A DNA stretch of 64,000 nucleotides from Pseudarthrobacter sp. NBSH8 (GTDB taxonomy: Bacteria; Actinomycetota; Actinomycetes; Actinomycetales; Micrococcaceae): contig NZ_CP043178.1 of assembly GCF_014217545.1 (NCBI RefSeq), forward strand, positions 3,658,001-3,722,000, in the 5' to 3' direction. A model generated the notes under the pieces. That model was given only the letters and a program-made list of their open reading frames with translations, searched no databases and had not been told where the DNA came from. How positions within the stretch are numbered: position 1 is the first letter of the stretch; each line of letters opens with the position of its first letter. Positions 26,023 to 34,913 of this stretch are shown piece by piece. The translations under genes and the position numbers were made by a program.

Positions 26023-27989
26023 CCCGCTTCTGGACCCGCCTGGTAGTGGTTCTGACCGTCGTCCTCGGGCTGAACTACGTGTGCTGGCGTTGGGCGGCGT
26101 CGCTGAACTGGGATGCCTGGTGGATTGCGGTGCCCCTGGTGGTGGCCGAGACCTACAGCCTCATCGACGTAATGCTGTTCGGTATGACCGTGTGGCACCT
26201 CAAGATCCGCAAGGGAGCACCCGCCCCGCCGCACGATGCCACCGTTGATGTCTTCATCACCACGTACAACGAAGACCTGGACATGGTCATGACCACGGCA
26301 CTGGCGGCCCAAAAGATCCGACACCCGCACAGCACCTGGATTCTTGACGACGGCGCCCGCCCCGAGCTGAAGGCCCTGGCCAAAGAGCACGGGCTGGGTT
26401 ATGTGACCCGCAGCGACGCCTGGACCGCCAACGTGCCGCGGCATGCCAAGGCCGGCAACCTGAATAACGCCCTGATGGTCACGCACGGTGAATTCCTGCT
26501 GATCCTGGACGCAGACCAGATCCCCGAGCCGGACATCCTGGAAAAGACACTGGGCTATTTCAACAACCGCCGGGTGGCCCTGGTCCAGACGCCGCAGTAC
26601 TTCAGCAACGTGCCCGCCCACGATCCACTCGGCAGCCAGGCGCCGCTGTTCTACGGCCCTATCCAGCAGGGCAAGGACGGCTGGAACGCGGCGTTCTTCT
26701 GCGGCTCCAACGCCATCCTGCGGCGCGAAGCTTTGATGCAGCTGGGCCTGGTGGGCTACGTCAAGGAGACCGAAAAGAGCATCCGCCGCGCCCTCACGGC
26801 CTCCCGGTCCGCCATCCGCCAGGTGCGCAAATCCGCGGACACCAACACCCCGCTCGTGGCCGAAGTGCTGGACGCGGTGGAGACCGCCATGCTGGAAGCC
26901 CAGGAACAGATGGCGGCCGGCGAGGCCATGAGTGAGATCACGTACCGGGTCCGCCGCCGCGTGGACGCGGCCGTGCAGACGCTGGTCCAGGCCGACATGT
27001 CCGCTCTGCAGGCCGACCTCGAAGAGATCGCCGCCATGGAACTCGCGCATGTGGGTGCCACCGGCGTCCCGGTGGTGGCCGACGACGCCGTCCAGCGTAT
27101 GTCTGCCCGCGACTGGTCGCCGCTGGGCGCACTGGAATCCGTGCAGGCCGTCCTGGACGCCCTGAACGTGGAGCGGAACGATGAAGCGCAGCCGGTCATG
27201 CCACTGGCCACTATCTCCGTCACCGAGGACATGGCCACGGCCATGCGCATGCATGCCATGGGCTGGGAAAGTGTCTACCACCACGAGATCCTGGCCTACG
27301 GCCTGGCGCCGGAGGACCTGAAGACCATGCTGACCCAGCGCCTCCGGTGGGCGCAGGGAACCATGCAGGTGCTGCTCCGCGAGAACCCGCTCGTGCAGAA
27401 AGGCCTGAAGATCGGCCAGCGCCTGATGTACTTCGCCACCATGTGGACCTACCTCAGCGGGTACGCGGCGGTCATCTACTTCGCTGCCCCCATCATCTAC
27501 CTCCTGCTGGGTGTCCTGCCGGTGTCCAGCCTCAGCTGGGACTTCTTCCTGCGGTTCATCCCGTTTATGGTCGCCAACCAGCTGCTGTTCGCGGTGGCCG
27601 GCCGCGGAATTCCCACCTGGCGCGGGCAACAGTACAGCCTCGCGCTGTTCCCCACCTGGATCAAGGCGTGTTCGACGGCGGCCCGGAACGTGTGGTTCGG
27701 CCGCCCGCTCGGGTTCGCTGTCACCCCCAAAGGCCGCCAGACCGGCGGCCCCAGCTGGAGCCTCATCCGGCCCCAGATTGTGGTGAGTGTGCTGCTGGCG
27801 GTGGCCTCCGTAGTCGGGATTATCCGATTGGCCACGGGACTGGCCGAGCCGCTTGGCACGCTGGTGAACGTAGCCTGGGTTATTTTTGACCTGGTGGTCA
27901 TGAGCATCCTGGTCCGGGCCGTTTTGTACAAGGGCTACGAACCCGCTGTGGACGTTGATGCAGGAGAGAGGAAATCCGATGGAGTTTAG
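26019..27989 (+). CDS. BcsA-like GT2 polysaccharide synthase with large internal insertion
   Basis: 656 aa. Two N-terminal membrane helices, a GT-A domain with LDDGARPE (about 109), DAD (164-166), FFCGSNAILRR (227), TED (402-404) and QRLRWAQG (440), then about five membrane helices. These are the motifs of cellulose synthase-like enzymes. No PilZ domain follows. Between FFCGSN and TED, where family members usually have about 15-20 residues, lies a mostly helical segment of about 147 residues (249-395). It would polymerise a sugar at the inner membrane face and export it. Embedded in a partner-switching operon, so probably controlled by it. Confidence 0.9.
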   Translation: MTRFWTRLVVVLTVVLGLNYVCWRWAASLNWDAWWIAVPLVVAETYSLIDVMLFGMTVWHLKIRKGAPAPPHDATVDVFITTYNEDLDMVMTTALAAQKIRHPHSTWILDDGARPELKALAKEHGLGYVTRSDAWTANVPRHAKAGNLNNALMVTHGEFLLILDADQIPEPDILEKTLGYFNNRRVALVQTPQYFSNVPAHDPLGSQAPLFYGPIQQGKDGWNAAFFCGSNAILRREALMQLGLVGYVKETEKSIRRALTASRSAIRQVRKSADTNTPLVAEVLDAVETAMLEAQEQMAAGEAMSEITYRVRRRVDAAVQTLVQADMSALQADLEEIAAMELAHVGATGVPVVADDAVQRMSARDWSPLGALESVQAVLDALNVERNDEAQPVMPLATISVTEDMATAMRMHAMGWESVYHHEILAYGLAPEDLKTMLTQRLRWAQGTMQVLLRENPLVQKGLKIGQRLMYFATMWTYLSGYAAVIYFAAPIIYLLLGVLPVSSLSWDFFLRFIPFMVANQLLFAVAGRGIPTWRGQQYSLALFPTWIKACSTAARNVWFGRPLGFAVTPKGRQTGGPSWSLIRPQIVVSVLLAVASVVGIIRLATGLAEPLGTLVNVAWVIFDLVVMSILVRAVLYKGYEPAVDVDAGERKSDGV

Positions 27990-28311
27990 TTACGAGGTCA
28001 AGGATTCGTACGCGGAGGTCAAGGCGGACGGACGGCTGAATATGGTGTCGGCGCCCAAACTGCGCGAATTCGTCACCGACGTGATCGCCGGGGGTTCGTC
28101 GCGGATCGTGGTGAACCTGGAGAACACGGCATTTATGGATTCCTCGGGACTGGGCGCGCTGATCGGCTGCCTGAAGGCCGCCCGCCAGGCCGGCGGAGAC
28201 CTACGCATCGCGGCCGTTCAGCCGCAGGTGAAGATGGTCCTGGAGCTGACCAGCATGGACCGGGTGCTGACGTCCTACGCCTCGGCTGACGAAGCGTTCG
28301 GCAATGACTGA
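27979..28311 (+). CDS. STAS-domain anti-anti-sigma-type protein
   Basis: 110 aa from ATG with GAGAGG upstream, overlapping the GT2 end by 11 bp. Single STAS domain with phosphorylation-site motif FMDSSGLGALIG, as in SpoIIAA/RsbV. It is the expected substrate of the PP2C protein and the kinase of the same operon. Confidence 0.93.
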   Translation: MEFSYEVKDSYAEVKADGRLNMVSAPKLREFVTDVIAGGSSRIVVNLENTAFMDSSGLGALIGCLKAARQAGGDLRIAAVQPQVKMVLELTSMDRVLTSYASADEAFGND

Positions 28312-28726
28312 GGTCCTGGCCCGGCGGACGTTCCGGGGATTGTCCACGGCCGAGGCCATCGACTCCGTCCACAACGAGCTGGACAAGCTCTGGGAGGACG
28401 CCCCGTTCGTCCAGGCCATGGACCAGATGACGTTCACAACGGCGGTGGTCGAATCTGCGTCCAATATCGTCCAGCACGCGCATCCGGCGGCGGCCCGGCC
28501 GGTGGAGCTCGGGGTGGACATCAGCGTGCGGACCACGCAGCTGCAAGCCAGGGTCAGTGCCTACCACGCCAAGCCTCCGTTCGGCCCTCTGGAACCGGGA
28601 ACGGCCGACGACGACGCGGAGTCCGGCCGCGGCCTTGCGCTCATCGAGGCGCTGGTCACCACCGTGACGTTCGAACGGCAGGACGGCACCAACACATGGG
28701 TCCTCACGAGGACATCACAGAGTTAG
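28304..28726 (+). CDS. Anti-sigma-type serine kinase (RsbW/SpoIIAB-like HATPase)
   Basis: 140 aa, starting 8 bp inside the STAS gene. HATPase_c_2 domain with N-box TTAVVESASNIVQHA and G2-box ESGRGLALIEAL. By family it should bind and phosphorylate the STAS partner. No sigma factor is encoded nearby, so the released partner may be the glycosyltransferase or a sigma factor elsewhere. Its stop touches the stop of the converging kinase gene. Confidence 0.9.
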   Translation: MTEVLARRTFRGLSTAEAIDSVHNELDKLWEDAPFVQAMDQMTFTTAVVESASNIVQHAHPAAARPVELGVDISVRTTQLQARVSAYHAKPPFGPLEPGTADDDAESGRGLALIEALVTTVTFERQDGTNTWVLTRTSQS

Positions 28727-29962
28727 CTACGCGGCGATCCAGACGGAAACGGTGGTGCCGCCGCCCGGCGTTTCGCTGATCCGCAGCTCACCCCCGTGGG
28801 CCTTGGCGATGCGCCGGCATGTGGCCAGGCCAAGCCCTGACCCGGGACCGTCCCCGGCCCGCTGCAGCCGGACCAGCGGTTCCATTGCGCGCTGCCTGTC
28901 TGCCGCTTCGATCCCTTTGCCGTTGTCCGCCACCGACACGGCCGTTCCCGTCTCGCCAGTCACCGCGCTGATGCTGATGTGCAGGGCATGTTCGGTACTC
29001 CGGTAGTTCAGGGAATTGGCAATGAGGTTCTGAAGCAGAGTCCGTATTTGCGCCCGGTCGGCCACGAGCTCGGCGTCGTCGCAGTGGATGCCGCTGGCGC
29101 CGCCCAGGGCCTGGCCCAGGTCGCCGGCCGCCTCGGCGGTGAGCGCCAGCAGCGAGAACCGCTCCCGGGAGAGCTGCCCGCCCACCTTGGAGTAGTCCAG
29201 GACGTCCTCGAGGGTGGCCTGCATGCGGCGGCCGCTGCCTGCGATCCGCGATAAGTATTCAGCGGCGGCGCTGCCCTGCGAAATATCGGGGTCGTCCTCG
29301 GCAAGCTCGACGTACCCCAGGATGGTGGTCAGCGGAATGCGGAGGTCGTGGCTGACCCTGCCCGCAAAGTCGCCCAGTGCGGTGTTGCTGCGTCGCAGTT
29401 CCGCCAGCGCGTCGTTCAGCTGCAGGGTGCGGTGCTGGAGTTCCAGCAGCTCCACAACCTGTTGGGCGAGAACCTCGAGCATCGCAATCTGTTCGGCCTG
29501 CGGGCTGACCGCATTATCGGAGAAAACGCAGAGCGAGCCCAGGACCAAGCCGGAGGCAGTCTGCAGCGGAACCGAAGCATAGAAGCGGACCTTGGCGATC
29601 TCGCCCGTGACAAAGGGGTTCCCGGCGAACCTCGGGTCCTGGGAAGCATCCTGCACAACAGTGGTTGTCCCCGGGAGGAAGACCTGGGCGCACATTGAGT
29701 CCTCGCGGCTGCAAACTCTGGCGTCCACGCCGAAGGCCGCAATTTGGATTTGCTGGCCCTCGGTAATGACATTGACCACACTGTAGGGAACAGCGCAAAG
29801 CCGGGCTGCCAGCTGGACCAGGTTATCCAGCGCCTTGGCTGCTTCTGCGTCGGGGAGCGAGGGGGCTTCGCCAGCCTCTGCGGGCACCAGCCCGTATTCC
29901 CTCAAACCGGTTGTCCTGTCCGACTCCGCGGCTTCGTGGCTGTAAGTGACTGCGCCGTTCAT
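28727..29962 (-). CDS. GAF-domain sensor histidine kinase
   Basis: 411 aa, soluble. GAF domain (about 45-185; CSREDSMCAQVFL, FYASVPLQTASGLVLGSLCV), HisKA with phospho-acceptor in FAGRVSHDLRIPLTTILGY (His about 214), HATPase with NLIANSLNYR, DNGKGIE and GSGLGLA. Two cysteines in CSREDSMC may sense redox or a cofactor. It ends exactly where the PP2C-GT2-STAS-kinase operon ends, on the other strand, and is the nearest candidate kinase for the receiver of that operon. Confidence 0.9.
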   Translation of the reverse strand: MNGAVTYSHEAAESDRTTGLREYGLVPAEAGEAPSLPDAEAAKALDNLVQLAARLCAVPYSVVNVITEGQQIQIAAFGVDARVCSREDSMCAQVFLPGTTTVVQDASQDPRFAGNPFVTGEIAKVRFYASVPLQTASGLVLGSLCVFSDNAVSPQAEQIAMLEVLAQQVVELLELQHRTLQLNDALAELRRSNTALGDFAGRVSHDLRIPLTTILGYVELAEDDPDISQGSAAAEYLSRIAGSGRRMQATLEDVLDYSKVGGQLSRERFSLLALTAEAAGDLGQALGGASGIHCDDAELVADRAQIRTLLQNLIANSLNYRSTEHALHISISAVTGETGTAVSVADNGKGIEAADRQRAMEPLVRLQRAGDGPGSGLGLATCRRIAKAHGGELRISETPGGGTTVSVWIAA

Positions 29963-30129
29963 GCTCTCCTGTCCCCACTGTGATCAGCACTTTCATCGGC
30001 GCTGCTATCGGTCCCTCGGCTGATGATATCCGTCCGCCCCGATGCTCCGTCATTCCCAGCTCCCGTTCCGCCGCCGTTTTGGCAGCGACAAGTGAGAGGG
30101 CAACCGCAATGGTGGGTAGGCTTGAGGGC

Positions 30130-30438
30130 ATGGCTTTTGAAGAAACCCCCGCTGAGCGCCGCACGGTCACCGTCCGCCGGGCACCGAAATATGTGCCGTT
30201 CCTCATCGTCGGCGCCCTGGTGGGCGCAGCGGCGGCTGCCGCCGTCGCGTACGGGCTCCCCGGCGACGAATCCTTTGAGCGCGGCTCAGTGTTCGGCTTC
30301 TTCCTGATCATGTTCGGCGCCGTCGGCGCAGTGTTGGGCGCCGTGGCGGCCCTGCTGCTGGACCGGCGGAGCGTCAAGCGGCAGAAACGCGCCATCGTCG
30401 AAGCGGTCCCTGATTCAGAGCCCGACGACGGCACGTAG
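30130..30438 (+). CDS. Small two-helix membrane protein
   Basis: 102 aa from the ATG reading MAFEETPAERRTVTVRR; an in-frame ATG at 30109 with GAGAGG upstream is also possible. Two membrane helices (VPFLIVGALVGAAAAAAVAY and FGFFLIMFGAVGAVLGAVAA) with a short charged loop and tail. Conserved-looking but function unknown. It lies 102 bp upstream of purF on the same strand. Confidence 0.75.
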   Translation: MAFEETPAERRTVTVRRAPKYVPFLIVGALVGAAAAAAVAYGLPGDESFERGSVFGFFLIMFGAVGAVLGAVAALLLDRRSVKRQKRAIVEAVPDSEPDDGT

Positions 30439-30519
30439 CCCTGGGCATCACACAGGCACCAGCGCTGTCGCCCGGCCTGCGGTCCGGTCACAATGGCCGC
30501 GGCGGACAAGTCTTACCTC

Positions 30520-30531
30520 ATCTCATGAGAT
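30520..30531. promoter_or_regulatory. 12-bp palindrome ahead of purF
   Basis: ATCTCATGAGAT is symmetric and ends 9 bp before the purF GTG. It could be an operator or chance; its GAGAT may also serve as a weak ribosome binding site. Confidence 0.3.
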
Positions 30532-30540
30532 AATCGACCA

Positions 30541-32229
30541 GTGGCACGCGGCGATGGAAAACTTTCTCATGATCTTCTCCCTGGCGAAAAGGGACCTCAG
30601 GACGCTTGTGGCGTTTTCGGGGTCTGGGCGCCAGGTGAAGAAGTAGCAAAACTCACCTATTACGGGCTGTATGCATTGCAGCACCGCGGTCAGGAGTCGG
30701 CTGGTATAGCTACCAGTGACGGCAAGCGGATCAACGTCTACAAGGACATGGGGCTCGTTTCCCAGGTCTTTGACGAGACCACGCTGAACACCCTGACCGG
30801 GCACCTGGCGGTGGGACACTGCCGCTACTCCACCACCGGAGCCAGCCATTGGGCCAACGCCCAGCCCACCCTCGGTGCCACCAGCACCGGCACCGTTGCC
30901 CTGGCGCACAACGGCAACCTGACCAACACAGCCGAGCTCAACGCCATGATCCTGGAACGCAACGGCGGCCAGCTCAGCGGCGAAATGAAGCAGGGCAACA
31001 CCTCGGACACCGCCCTGGTCACGGCACTGCTCGAAGGCGAAGCGGGCAAGACCCTCGAACAGACGGCCCTGGAGCTGCTGCCGAAGATCAAGGGCGGCTT
31101 CTGCTTCGTGTTTATGGACGAAGGCACCCTCTACGCGGCACGCGACACCTACGGCATCCGCCCGCTGGTGTTGGGCCGGCTGGAGCGCGGCTGGGTGGTC
31201 GCCTCCGAGCAGTCAGCTCTGGCCACCGTGGGAGCCAGCTTCATCCGCGAAATCGAGCCGGGCGAATTCATCGCCATCGACGAGGACGGCGTGCGGTCCA
31301 AGCGCTTCGCGGAGGCGACGCCGGCCGGCTGCGTTTTCGAATATGTCTACCTCGCCCGTCCGGACGCCGCCATCGCGGGACGCTCCGTGTACGAGTCCCG
31401 TGTTGAGATGGGCCGTCAGCTGGCCCGCGAAAACACCCAGGACGCGGACATCGTCATCCCGGTCCCGGAGTCCGGTACCCCGGCCGCCGTAGGCTACGCC
31501 GAGGAATCAGGCATTCCCTTCGCGCACGGCTTCGTCAAGAACTCCTACGTGGGCCGCACATTCATCCAGCCCTCGCAGACCCTTCGCCAGCTGGGCATCC
31601 GGCTCAAGCTGAACGCCCTCGAGTCCGTCATCCGCGGCAAGCGCGTGGTGGTGGTGGATGACTCGATCGTCCGCGGCAACACCCAGCGCGCCATCGTCCG
31701 GATGCTCCGCGAGGCCGGCGCCGCGTCCGTCCACATCAAGATTTCCTCCCCGCCGGTCAAATGGCCGTGCTTCTACGGCATCGACTTCGCCTCCCGGGCC
31801 GAGCTGATCGCCAACGGCGCCACCATCGAGGAAATCTCCCAGGCCATCGGCGCCGATTCCCTCGCGTACATCTCCGAAGACGGCATGATCAACGCAACCA
31901 TGCAGCCGCGGGAGCGGCTCTGCACCGCCTGCTTCACCGGCCAGTACCCCATCACGCTCCCGGGCGCGGACAAACTGGGCAAGAACCTGCTGGAGCGCAC
32001 CGACCTCGGCGGCCTCACGCCGTCGCCCTCTGCCCTCCCCGGCGCAACGGCCGCGCTGACGGTCTCCTCGATCGACGACGAGGAGGACCCGGCGGAGAAG
32101 GCCGGCGCCACCGGCTGCGATCCGGGACCGGACGCCGAGTTCGAGAACCTGCTCACCGAAGAAGACCACGTGCCCGCTATCCACCACGTAGCCACCACCC
32201 CCGGCGCTGAAAAGAAAGAGTCCGTATGA
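30541..32229 (+). CDS. purF: Amidophosphoribosyltransferase
   Basis: 562 aa, GTG start. First committed step of purine synthesis: PRPP plus glutamine to phosphoribosylamine. A 22-residue propeptide precedes catalytic Cys23 (DACGVFGVWAP), as in Bacillus-type PurF. Further motifs: LQHRGQESAG, GHCRYSTTG, PRPP loop VVVDDSIVRGNT, and cysteines at ERLCTACFTG and the SSPPVKWPCFYG region that would hold an Fe-S cluster in this subclass. The C-terminus carries an acidic tail of about 60 residues. Overlaps purM by 4 bp. Confidence 0.97.
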   Translation: MARGDGKLSHDLLPGEKGPQDACGVFGVWAPGEEVAKLTYYGLYALQHRGQESAGIATSDGKRINVYKDMGLVSQVFDETTLNTLTGHLAVGHCRYSTTGASHWANAQPTLGATSTGTVALAHNGNLTNTAELNAMILERNGGQLSGEMKQGNTSDTALVTALLEGEAGKTLEQTALELLPKIKGGFCFVFMDEGTLYAARDTYGIRPLVLGRLERGWVVASEQSALATVGASFIREIEPGEFIAIDEDGVRSKRFAEATPAGCVFEYVYLARPDAAIAGRSVYESRVEMGRQLARENTQDADIVIPVPESGTPAAVGYAEESGIPFAHGFVKNSYVGRTFIQPSQTLRQLGIRLKLNALESVIRGKRVVVVDDSIVRGNTQRAIVRMLREAGAASVHIKISSPPVKWPCFYGIDFASRAELIANGATIEEISQAIGADSLAYISEDGMINATMQPRERLCTACFTGQYPITLPGADKLGKNLLERTDLGGLTPSPSALPGATAALTVSSIDDEEDPAEKAGATGCDPGPDAEFENLLTEEDHVPAIHHVATTPGAEKKESV

Positions 32230-33395
32230 CTTCCGCAACCCCCGCCGCCGGCAACAGCCCGCTGATCCCTGCAGGCATCACCTACGCCTCCGCCGGTGTT
32301 GACGTTGAAGCCGGCGACCGCGCCGTGGAACTGATGAAGGGTGCCGTGAAGGCCACCCACAATTCCTCCGTGATAGGCGGCGTGGGCGGATTCGCCGGCC
32401 TGTACGACGTCTCGCGCCTGCTGACTTACAAGCGACCGCTGCTGGCCACGTCCACCGACGGCGTGGGCACCAAGGTTGCCATCGCCCAGGCCATGGACAT
32501 CCACGACACCATCGGCTTTGACCTGGTGGGCATGGTGGTTGACGACATCGTTGTGGTGGGCGCCGAGCCGCTCTTTATGACCGACTACATCGCCTGCGGC
32601 AAGGTTGTCCCGGAGCGCATCGCGGACATTGTCCGTGGCATCGCCGCGGCCTGCTCCGTCGCCGGTACCGCCCTGGTGGGCGGCGAAACGGCCGAGCACC
32701 CCGGCCTGCTGGGCGAGCACGAATACGATGTTGCCGGTGCCGCCACCGGTGTTGTTGAGGCTTCCGACCTGTTGGGCCCGGACCGCGTCCGCGCCGGCGA
32801 TGTTGTGATCGGCATGGCCTCCTCCGGCCTGCACTCCAACGGCTACTCCCTGGTCCGCCGCGTCATCAACCACGCCGGCTGGGCACTGGACCGCCAGGTC
32901 TCCGAACTCGGCCGCACGCTGGGCGAGGAACTGCTGGAACCCACCCGCGTCTACGCTGCAGACTGCTTGGACCTGGCCCGCGCCTTCCCGGTCAGCGGCT
33001 CCGCCGGAGGTGCAGCCGTGCACGGCTTCAGCCACGTCACCGGCGGCGGCCTGGCCGCGAACCTTGCCCGCGTCCTGCCGCAGGGCCTTGTGGCCACCGT
33101 GGACCGCGCCACCTGGGAGCTGCCAGCCATCTTCAAGCTGGTCTCCGAGCTGGGCAACGTGCCGCTGGCAGACCTGGAGCGCACCCTGAACCTCGGCGTG
33201 GGCATGGTGGCCATCGTGTCCGCCGAAGCTGCCGACGCCGCCGTGGCCCGCCTCAACGACCGCGGCGTGCCGTCTTGGATCATGGGCACCGTCACCGCGG
33301 ACTCGGATGCCGTCCTCAAGACCGGACCGGACTACGTCCAGGGCGCCAAGGGAGTAGACGGCGGCGCCGTCCGGTTGGTCAACGCGTACGCCTAA
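32226..33395 (+). CDS. purM: Phosphoribosylformylglycinamidine cyclo-ligase (AIR synthetase)
   Basis: 389 aa, slightly longer than Escherichia coli PurM. It converts FGAM to AIR using ATP. Typical motifs: STDGVGTKVAIAQAM, DDIVVVGAEPLFMTDYI, GGETAEHPG, GLHSNGYSLVR, HVTGGGLAANLARVLP. ATG overlaps the purF stop, so the two are coupled. The 3' end overlaps the converging VOC gene by 4 bp. Confidence 0.97.
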   Translation: MTSATPAAGNSPLIPAGITYASAGVDVEAGDRAVELMKGAVKATHNSSVIGGVGGFAGLYDVSRLLTYKRPLLATSTDGVGTKVAIAQAMDIHDTIGFDLVGMVVDDIVVVGAEPLFMTDYIACGKVVPERIADIVRGIAAACSVAGTALVGGETAEHPGLLGEHEYDVAGAATGVVEASDLLGPDRVRAGDVVIGMASSGLHSNGYSLVRRVINHAGWALDRQVSELGRTLGEELLEPTRVYAADCLDLARAFPVSGSAGGAAVHGFSHVTGGGLAANLARVLPQGLVATVDRATWELPAIFKLVSELGNVPLADLERTLNLGVGMVAIVSAEAADAAVARLNDRGVPSWIMGTVTADSDAVLKTGPDYVQGAKGVDGGAVRLVNAYA

Positions 33396-34171
33396 ACCTC
33401 CAGCAGACTGAACACCCCGCCCTGCGGGTCCTTGAGGGTGGCCGTAGCGCCGGGCGTATCGTCGTCATCCGGCTCCGGTGCGATCAGGACTTCCGCCCCC
33501 GCCGCCACGGCCTTCCGCACGGCATCGGCCACGTCGGTGACGCCGAAGTAGATCTGCCACCTGGCAGGCGCCTCGGCCGCGACGATCCCGGCCACCTCCG
33601 CACCGTTCACCATCAGCGTGCTGTACGTGCCGCCGTCGTCCTGGGGATACTCGGTCACCTCGTGGCCGAACAGCTGCTGGAAGAACCCGACGGCGGCCCG
33701 CGGTTCCGGCGTCAGCAGTTCCGTCCAGGACAGCGCACCGGCCTCGTTGTACCGGCCGGAGCCTGTGTGCGTCCCGGGCTGCCACACGCCGGTGGTCCCG
33801 CCGCCGGGAGGATCCACAAACACCATCACGCCGGTGTCCGCCACTTCTTCAGGGCCGAACTGCACTGCACCCCCCGCGTGCGGGACTTCTTCAGCCAGCG
33901 CACCTGCATCCTCGGCCGCGAAGTAGATGTTCCATTGGGCGTGCGTACCGAGTGATTCCTGGTGCGGGTCCTGCGGCGCCACCACGGCCACGAGGTCCTC
34001 CCCCACAAACGCCTGGGCATAGTTGCGGCCATCGGGCGTGGGCAGGTCCTTGAAGGTCCACCCGAACACCGCTGCGTAGAAGGCCTTGGCTGCTTCCACG
34101 TCCCGGGTCTGGACATCAGCCCAGCACGGTTCACCGTGGCGGTAGCCGGGGGATGAGGGGTTTCCTGACAT
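33392..34171 (-). CDS. Two-domain VOC (glyoxalase-like) protein
   Basis: 259 aa from ATG at 34171 (AAAGGA upstream); a longer frame adds eight unlikely residues. Two consecutive VOC modules: first HGEPCWADVQTRDVEAAKAF to about 130, second GALSWTELLTPEPRAAVGFF to the end (TLKDPQGGVFSLLEV). Similar to Streptomyces-type proteins annotated as hydroxylases; activity unknown, probably cytoplasmic. Terminator-like hairpin just upstream insulates it from the DUF3073 gene. Confidence 0.88.
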   Translation of the reverse strand: MSGNPSSPGYRHGEPCWADVQTRDVEAAKAFYAAVFGWTFKDLPTPDGRNYAQAFVGEDLVAVVAPQDPHQESLGTHAQWNIYFAAEDAGALAEEVPHAGGAVQFGPEEVADTGVMVFVDPPGGGTTGVWQPGTHTGSGRYNEAGALSWTELLTPEPRAAVGFFQQLFGHEVTEYPQDDGGTYSTLMVNGAEVAGIVAAEAPARWQIYFGVTDVADAVRKAVAAGAEVLIAPEPDDDDTPGATATLKDPQGGVFSLLEV

Positions 34172-34222
34172 GGGAGGTCCTTTCGCGGGCGGCACAGCGC
34201 ATCAATGCCTCCAGTCAACACC

Positions 34223-34266
34223 AAAAAGCCCGCCGCCGGCACCGGGTTCCGGCGCAGGCAACGGGC
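34223..34266 (-). terminator. Rho-independent-type terminator
   Basis: On the minus strand: outer arms GCCCG/CGGGC, inner GCCGG/CCGGC, then TTTTT. Placed downstream of the DUF3073 gene and upstream of the VOC gene. Confidence 0.75.
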
Positions 34267-34406
34267 CTGATAACTGAGGCCAGCACCGCGGGTCCGTTGG
34301 GATCCGGGTGCTGAAAAGAAGTGCTGTACTCACGAACAAATGCGGCGTCCGAACGTACTGCAGTGTCGCGGGCCGGGCGCCTTGCGGCGGGACCGGCGTG
34401 CGGCAG

Positions 34407-34640
34407 CTAGCCGATCCGACGGGTGTCTACCTCGTCGTCGTCTTCTTCCAAATCGTCCGCGTACTTATCCACATAAGCCGAATAGTCCGGTTCAACCGGG
34501 TCATTCGCGAAATGGCTCGTGGCACGACCATCAGGACCTTTGAGCTCGCGCTGAAGGGCCGAATAGTCAGTGTTCGGGGAATAGTACTTAATATCCCGAG
34601 CCTGCTTGGTAGCTTTTGCCTTTTGACGGCCGCGCCCCAT
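34407..34640 (-). CDS. DUF3073 family protein
   Basis: 77 aa from ATG with AGGGGG upstream. Matches the actinobacterial DUF3073 pattern: MGRGRQKAKATKQARDIKYY, then SPNTDYSALQRELKG and an acidic tail (DDLEEDDDE). Basic start and acidic end suggest nucleic-acid contact, but function is unknown in the family. Divergent from the septum-formation-domain gene. Confidence 0.9.
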   Translation of the reverse strand: MGRGRQKAKATKQARDIKYYSPNTDYSALQRELKGPDGRATSHFANDPVEPDYSAYVDKYADDLEEDDDEVDTRRIG

Positions 34641-34913
34641 GGCGTGACCCCCTTTTGTACTCGGACCGGAGGTGGTCACCTTGGCTATCGGTGAGGCCCC
34701 GGAATGTTTGGTCAATTTGTCGTAACACCTAGATTACATGCTTTCCGCGCCCGGTGCTGCCCTGCCCATGCGCGTGGACGACATGTCGGGTACCCTTACC
34801 GCCGCGGTGCGCAACGTTCCCGGCTTTTTTGTTGGATAGAGTCTGTTCATCAGATGCCGATCCGGTCCACGGTGCGGGCGGCAGGCAGCGGCGAAACCCA
34901 GGAGGGTATCCGG

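Noticed and set aside
28304..28726. Adjacent sigma factor for the partner-switching genes
   Set aside because: Neither strand nearby encodes a sigma-70 family protein; the flanking genes are a GT2 and a histidine kinase.
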